Below, piece after piece: positions 31,803 through 34,721 of a stretch of DNA of 34,721 bases (position 1 is its first letter; the number at the start of each line of letters is the position of its first letter). A program made the translations under genes and the position numbers. The notes under the pieces were generated by a model. It was not told the DNA's origin. It did no database searches and saw only the letters and a list, made by a program, of their open reading frames with translations. This stretch comes from Entomortierella parvispora (Eukaryota > Mortierellomycota > Mortierellomycetes > Mortierellales > Mortierellaceae): assembly GCA_963573315.1 (NCBI GenBank), contig CAUYJH010000011.1, positions 1 to 34,721 on the forward strand, given 5' to 3'.

Positions 31803-32384
31803 CCAGGCGTGGTGGATGGCCCTTGTGATCGAGTGACCGACTGCAGCCTGAGCCTGCGCCGCCCATTCCCCGGCGAGGAAGGAGAGAAAGAGAGGAAGAA
31901 TAGACAGAAAGGACAGAAACAAGAAGAAGCAAGAAGGGCGAGGGGCGGGGACACTTTGCGCGAGTGCATGGATAGAGCCACTGCACGAAGCATGCAGGAC
32001 CCAGGACGCAGTGGATGGACCTGAAACGCAGATTGGTGGCGTCGTTTTTTGGCTTTTCGCGCAGCCACCTCTCGCTCACACACACTTGCTCGGTCTGCGC
32101 TGATTTGGCTCCGCAGGCAAGACACACGGCGGACAAGACAAATGAGCACAGAGCAGGAGTGTGTGTGAAAGAGAGTGGAAGTGTGAGAGTGAGAAAGGGG
32201 CCGCCTCCTCCACACACGCGTACATCCCACCCTCCCTTTCCGTTCCCTTTTTTCCTCTTCTTTCTTCTCTTCTCCTCTCTTCTCTCTTTTCTCCATCACT
32301 CCACCCCCCTCCCCTCTTTCCTTCCTCTTCCTCTTCCTCTTTTTCATCACCGCAGAATCCCTTTTCCTGGCCCTGCAGCAACTA
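31803..32384. promoter_or_regulatory. Divergent promoter region between the membrane protein gene and DDI1
   Basis: 582 bp. The plus strand at about 32225-32350 is C/T-rich and leads into DDI1 ATG 32385. Long frames on both strands here are biased Ser/Leu/Phe or Arg/Glu/Lys strings and are not called. Confidence 0.45.
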
Positions 32385-34290
32385 ATGCGCGTCTCCATCC
32401 TCACCGAAAACGGTGAAATCCACACCATCGAGGTCGACTCGCAAATGGAACTCGAGAACATCAAGGCCCTGCTCGAAGCTGACGTAAACGCGCATTCCGG
32501 CCCTCCCGTTTATCCCCTCGTCACTACCCGCCTTCCTTCCTTTCTCTCCCTGTAGCCAATCGATGGCATTGCACCGCAATTGAATGGACCTTGACCTTCT
32601 TGTCCCTAATGCTTTTTCTTTCTTCTTTTGCAACAGTGCCATATCCCAGTCGAGGACCAACTGTTGTTCCATAACGAGACTGAGCTCAAGGACCCAAAGT
32701 CGACGCTTCTGAACAACAATGTGGCTCAGGATGATATCTTGACCCTTCGACGACGTAACAAAAAGCCAAGGACACAGATCGCCAGTATTCCAGGAGGGGC
32801 TGCCTCTTCATCTGTTCGTCCAGGTCAGATTGCTCAAGGAGGTGGTGATCCCCATAACGCTGAACAGATCAGACAACATGTCCTCAACAACCCGGCCACC
32901 CTTCGTCAACTCCAGGAGGTAAAGAAATGTTGATAGTGTAGATCGTCTTTACTTGTTGTATAGGCTGTGATTTATGTCTTTGGCCTGTGCTTTTTTGCAC
33001 TTACGCAACCCATATTCTCCATATTCTCTCTAGACGCAACCAGAATTGGCAGATGCTGCCCTCAACAACCCAAATCGATTCCATGAGATCATCCGTGAAC
33101 TGGATGTTCAGAGAAGGAGCGCAGAGATGGCTCGCTTACAACAAATTGTATGGGGGATTTGTTCCGTCCAGCTACTTTACAATGCCGCTGAACTGAACCG
33201 GGCGTTTTTTTTTCATTTTGCCTAACCAAAATGTCTCAATTATTTCTCCAGGAGCACCTCAATGCAGATCCGTTCGACATGGAGGCCCAGGCAAAGATTG
33301 AAGAGGCCATCCGACTAGAGAATGTAGCAGCCAATATGGAGGCTGCTATGGAACACAACCCAGAATCGTTTGGAAGAGTTACTATGCTTTATATTGACGC
33401 AGAGGTCAATGGACACCCTGTAAAAGCCTTTGTCGACTCTGGAGCTCAGGCAACCATCAGTAGGTCCAATGGAAAACTTGTACAAAAAATGCCTCTTTCT
33501 TTGCCACGTCGCTCACCTCTTTTTCCCACGCATTGTCCTTTTTGTCATAGTGAGTCCTGAGTGCGCCGAGGCTTGTGGGATCATGCGACTAGTCGATAGG
33601 CGCTTTGCCGGTATTGCCAGGGGTGTGGGTGTGGCCAAGATTCTAGGACGAGTTCACAGTGCACAGATTCGGGTCGGGAAGGACCTTTTCTTGGCCTGTT
33701 CATTTACGATCATGGAGGGCAAGGGCGTTGATTTACTTTTTGGACTGGACATGTTAAAGCGTCATCAGGCTTGTATTGATTTGAAGAAGGATGCTCTCAT
33801 CATTAATGGAACCGAGATTCGCTTCCTGTCTGAGCACGAGTTGCCAAACAGCGCAAAGGACAACCCAGAATTGACCGCCGAGGAAATGGCATCAATTGGA
33901 GGAGCTGATAAGGGCAAAGAAGCAACATCCTCGACGAGCAGCGCAGCTTCAACAGCTGCCTCCACAGCGCCATCTTCATCGGCACCGTTGGCACCAGCCC
34001 TTGCTCCCACTCCTGCTCCTGCACCAGCATCAGGTCCGCCTGCCGCTAGCACAGCACCTAGCTGTAAGTCATTTCTTGTTGTTGTTGTTTTTTCTGTACG
34101 AAATAATACGTCTTTTTGCTAGACTGGAATGTACACTAACATGCACGGCATGCCTCGTTTTCTGATTATAGCACACCCTGAACAAAATATCCAAACGCTG
34201 ATGAACCTGGGCGCTTCACGGTCTGAAGTCATTGCGGCCTTGGATGCCGCTGGAGGAAATGTTGACTTTGCTGCCAGCTTCTTGTTTTGA
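32385..34290 (+). CDS. DDI1: DDI1-type ubiquitin-shuttle aspartyl protease
   Basis: Exons 32385-32483, 32637-32918, 33034-33147, 33252-33459, 33551-34063 and 34172-34290 join in phase to 444 aa. Residues 1-75 form a ubiquitin-like domain ([29 protein letters not shown]). Residues about 105-195 are helical ([30 protein letters not shown]). The retroviral-like protease domain at about 200-330 has [10 protein letters not shown], catalytic Asp227 in DSGAQATI, and the later hydrophobic [17 protein letters not shown] motif. An Ala/Pro/Ser linker leads to a C-terminal UBA domain ([30 protein letters not shown]). Yeast Ddi1 (428 aa) has the same layout. It handles heavily ubiquitinated proteins, working with the proteasome. 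All key residues are intact. Confidence 0.96.
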
Positions 34291-34516
34291 TCGAGAAATG
34301 ACTCTTGGACCGAGTGCCTCCAGTTGTTTTTTTAAAAAAAATATAAAAAACAAGCCTTAGATAAATAGGGGAAATATACACGATCGACCTTTTGTCTCTG
34401 AAAAATGCCAGATCGGCTTCATGATAGAGTAAAAATGGTACATCCGTGGCGCCGAATACCATGTTGTCAGGCATATTCACATTCACTGGCATGGGTGGCG
34501 TAGAATGCAATCATAT
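34291..34516. other. Convergent gap between DDI1 and the right-edge gene
   Basis: 226 bp with T-rich and A-rich runs near 34326-34350. No clear AATAAA or coding pattern was seen. Confidence 0.4.
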
Positions 34517-34721
34517 TTAACAAAACATGGAAACCCAAGGATCATCAGCGTTCATGAGTTCCCCTCGTTGATGAACCATTTCGAATTCCAGAATAGAGCT
34601 AAAAGCAAAAAAAAAAATGGAGGGAGAGAGCGGTTAGAAGGAGGGGGGTTTTTTTTTTGTCTACGACACTGCAATCAACTCTGCTCCAAGTTCCATCACT
34701 TACGAAAAGTCGACGCAAGAC
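34517..34721 (-). CDS. Last two exons of an unidentified gene entering from the right edge
   Basis: A minus-strand exon from the window edge to 34704 ends at a GTAAGT donor. A 105-nt intron (34703-34599) with a T-rich 3' end and TTTTAG acceptor follows. The final exon 34598-34517 joins in phase and reads SSILEFEMVHQRGELMNADD then PWVSMFC and TAA. Only about 32 residues are visible, too few to name a family. The clean splice sites and balanced composition support a real gene. Confidence 0.55.

Noticed and set aside
31228-32217. 329-codon minus-strand frame with a hydrophobic middle (FALLLTSCWPLANIF)
   Set aside because: It runs through the CT-rich promoter and two intron-like segments. Its C-terminal part is out of frame with the clearly coding exon at 31471-31098, and the phase-consistent model uses another frame.

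Overview
The window reads as nuclear DNA of a filamentous, early-diverging fungus. Evidence: many short GT-AG introns (mostly about 60-150 nt) with CTAAC/TGAC-like branch sites, pyrimidine-rich leaders before start codons, and a fungal gene set (chitin deacetylase with a GPI-type tail, a CHS4/SKT5-like Sel1 protein with a CaaX box, a SLM1-type F-BAR/PH protein). Style and gene content suggest Mucoromycota, perhaps Mortierellomycotina; that placement is inference. There are no operons, CRISPR arrays, rRNA genes or convincing tRNAs. All splice models below were joined by hand, checking phase at every junction; none has RNA support.

Layout, left to right: (1) 1-2126, minus: a Gln-rich protein running off the left edge. 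(2) 3259-7302: a divergent pair, an SDR 3-hydroxy-acid dehydrogenase (minus) with a mitochondrial-type N-terminus and an ALDH6-type (methyl)malonate-semialdehyde dehydrogenase (plus), sharing a 506-bp promoter. (3) 7459-7811, minus: a possible frameshifted Cys-rich secreted protein. (4) 8635-9645, plus: an intronless HAD-like protein. (5) 9893-11961, minus: SLM1-like. (6) 13332-14461, minus: chitin deacetylase, preceded by a long TG/CA microsatellite. (7) 15465-22562: cohesin regulator PDS5 (minus, 25 exons) head-to-head with a short TFIIIC subunit-5-like protein (plus). (8) 22629-25506: NAF1 (minus) head-to-head with mitochondrial uS16 (plus). (9) 26300-28252, plus: CHS4-like. (10) 28441-30919, minus: SDA1. 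(11) 31098-34290: a small membrane protein (minus) head-to-head with DDI1 (plus). (12) 34517-34721, minus: last exons of a gene entering from the right.

Functional themes: semialdehyde metabolism (valine, propionate, beta-alanine degradation) in the SDR/ALDH6 pair; ribosome and RNA production (TFIIIC5-like, NAF1, SDA1, uS16m); cell wall and plasma membrane (SLM1, chitin deacetylase, CHS4-like); chromosome cohesion (PDS5); ubiquitin-linked proteolysis (DDI1). The items most worth a second look are the short TFIIIC5 protein with its apparent GC-AG intron, the semialdehyde pair, the very high intron density of PDS5, and the frameshifted Cys-rich reading frame.
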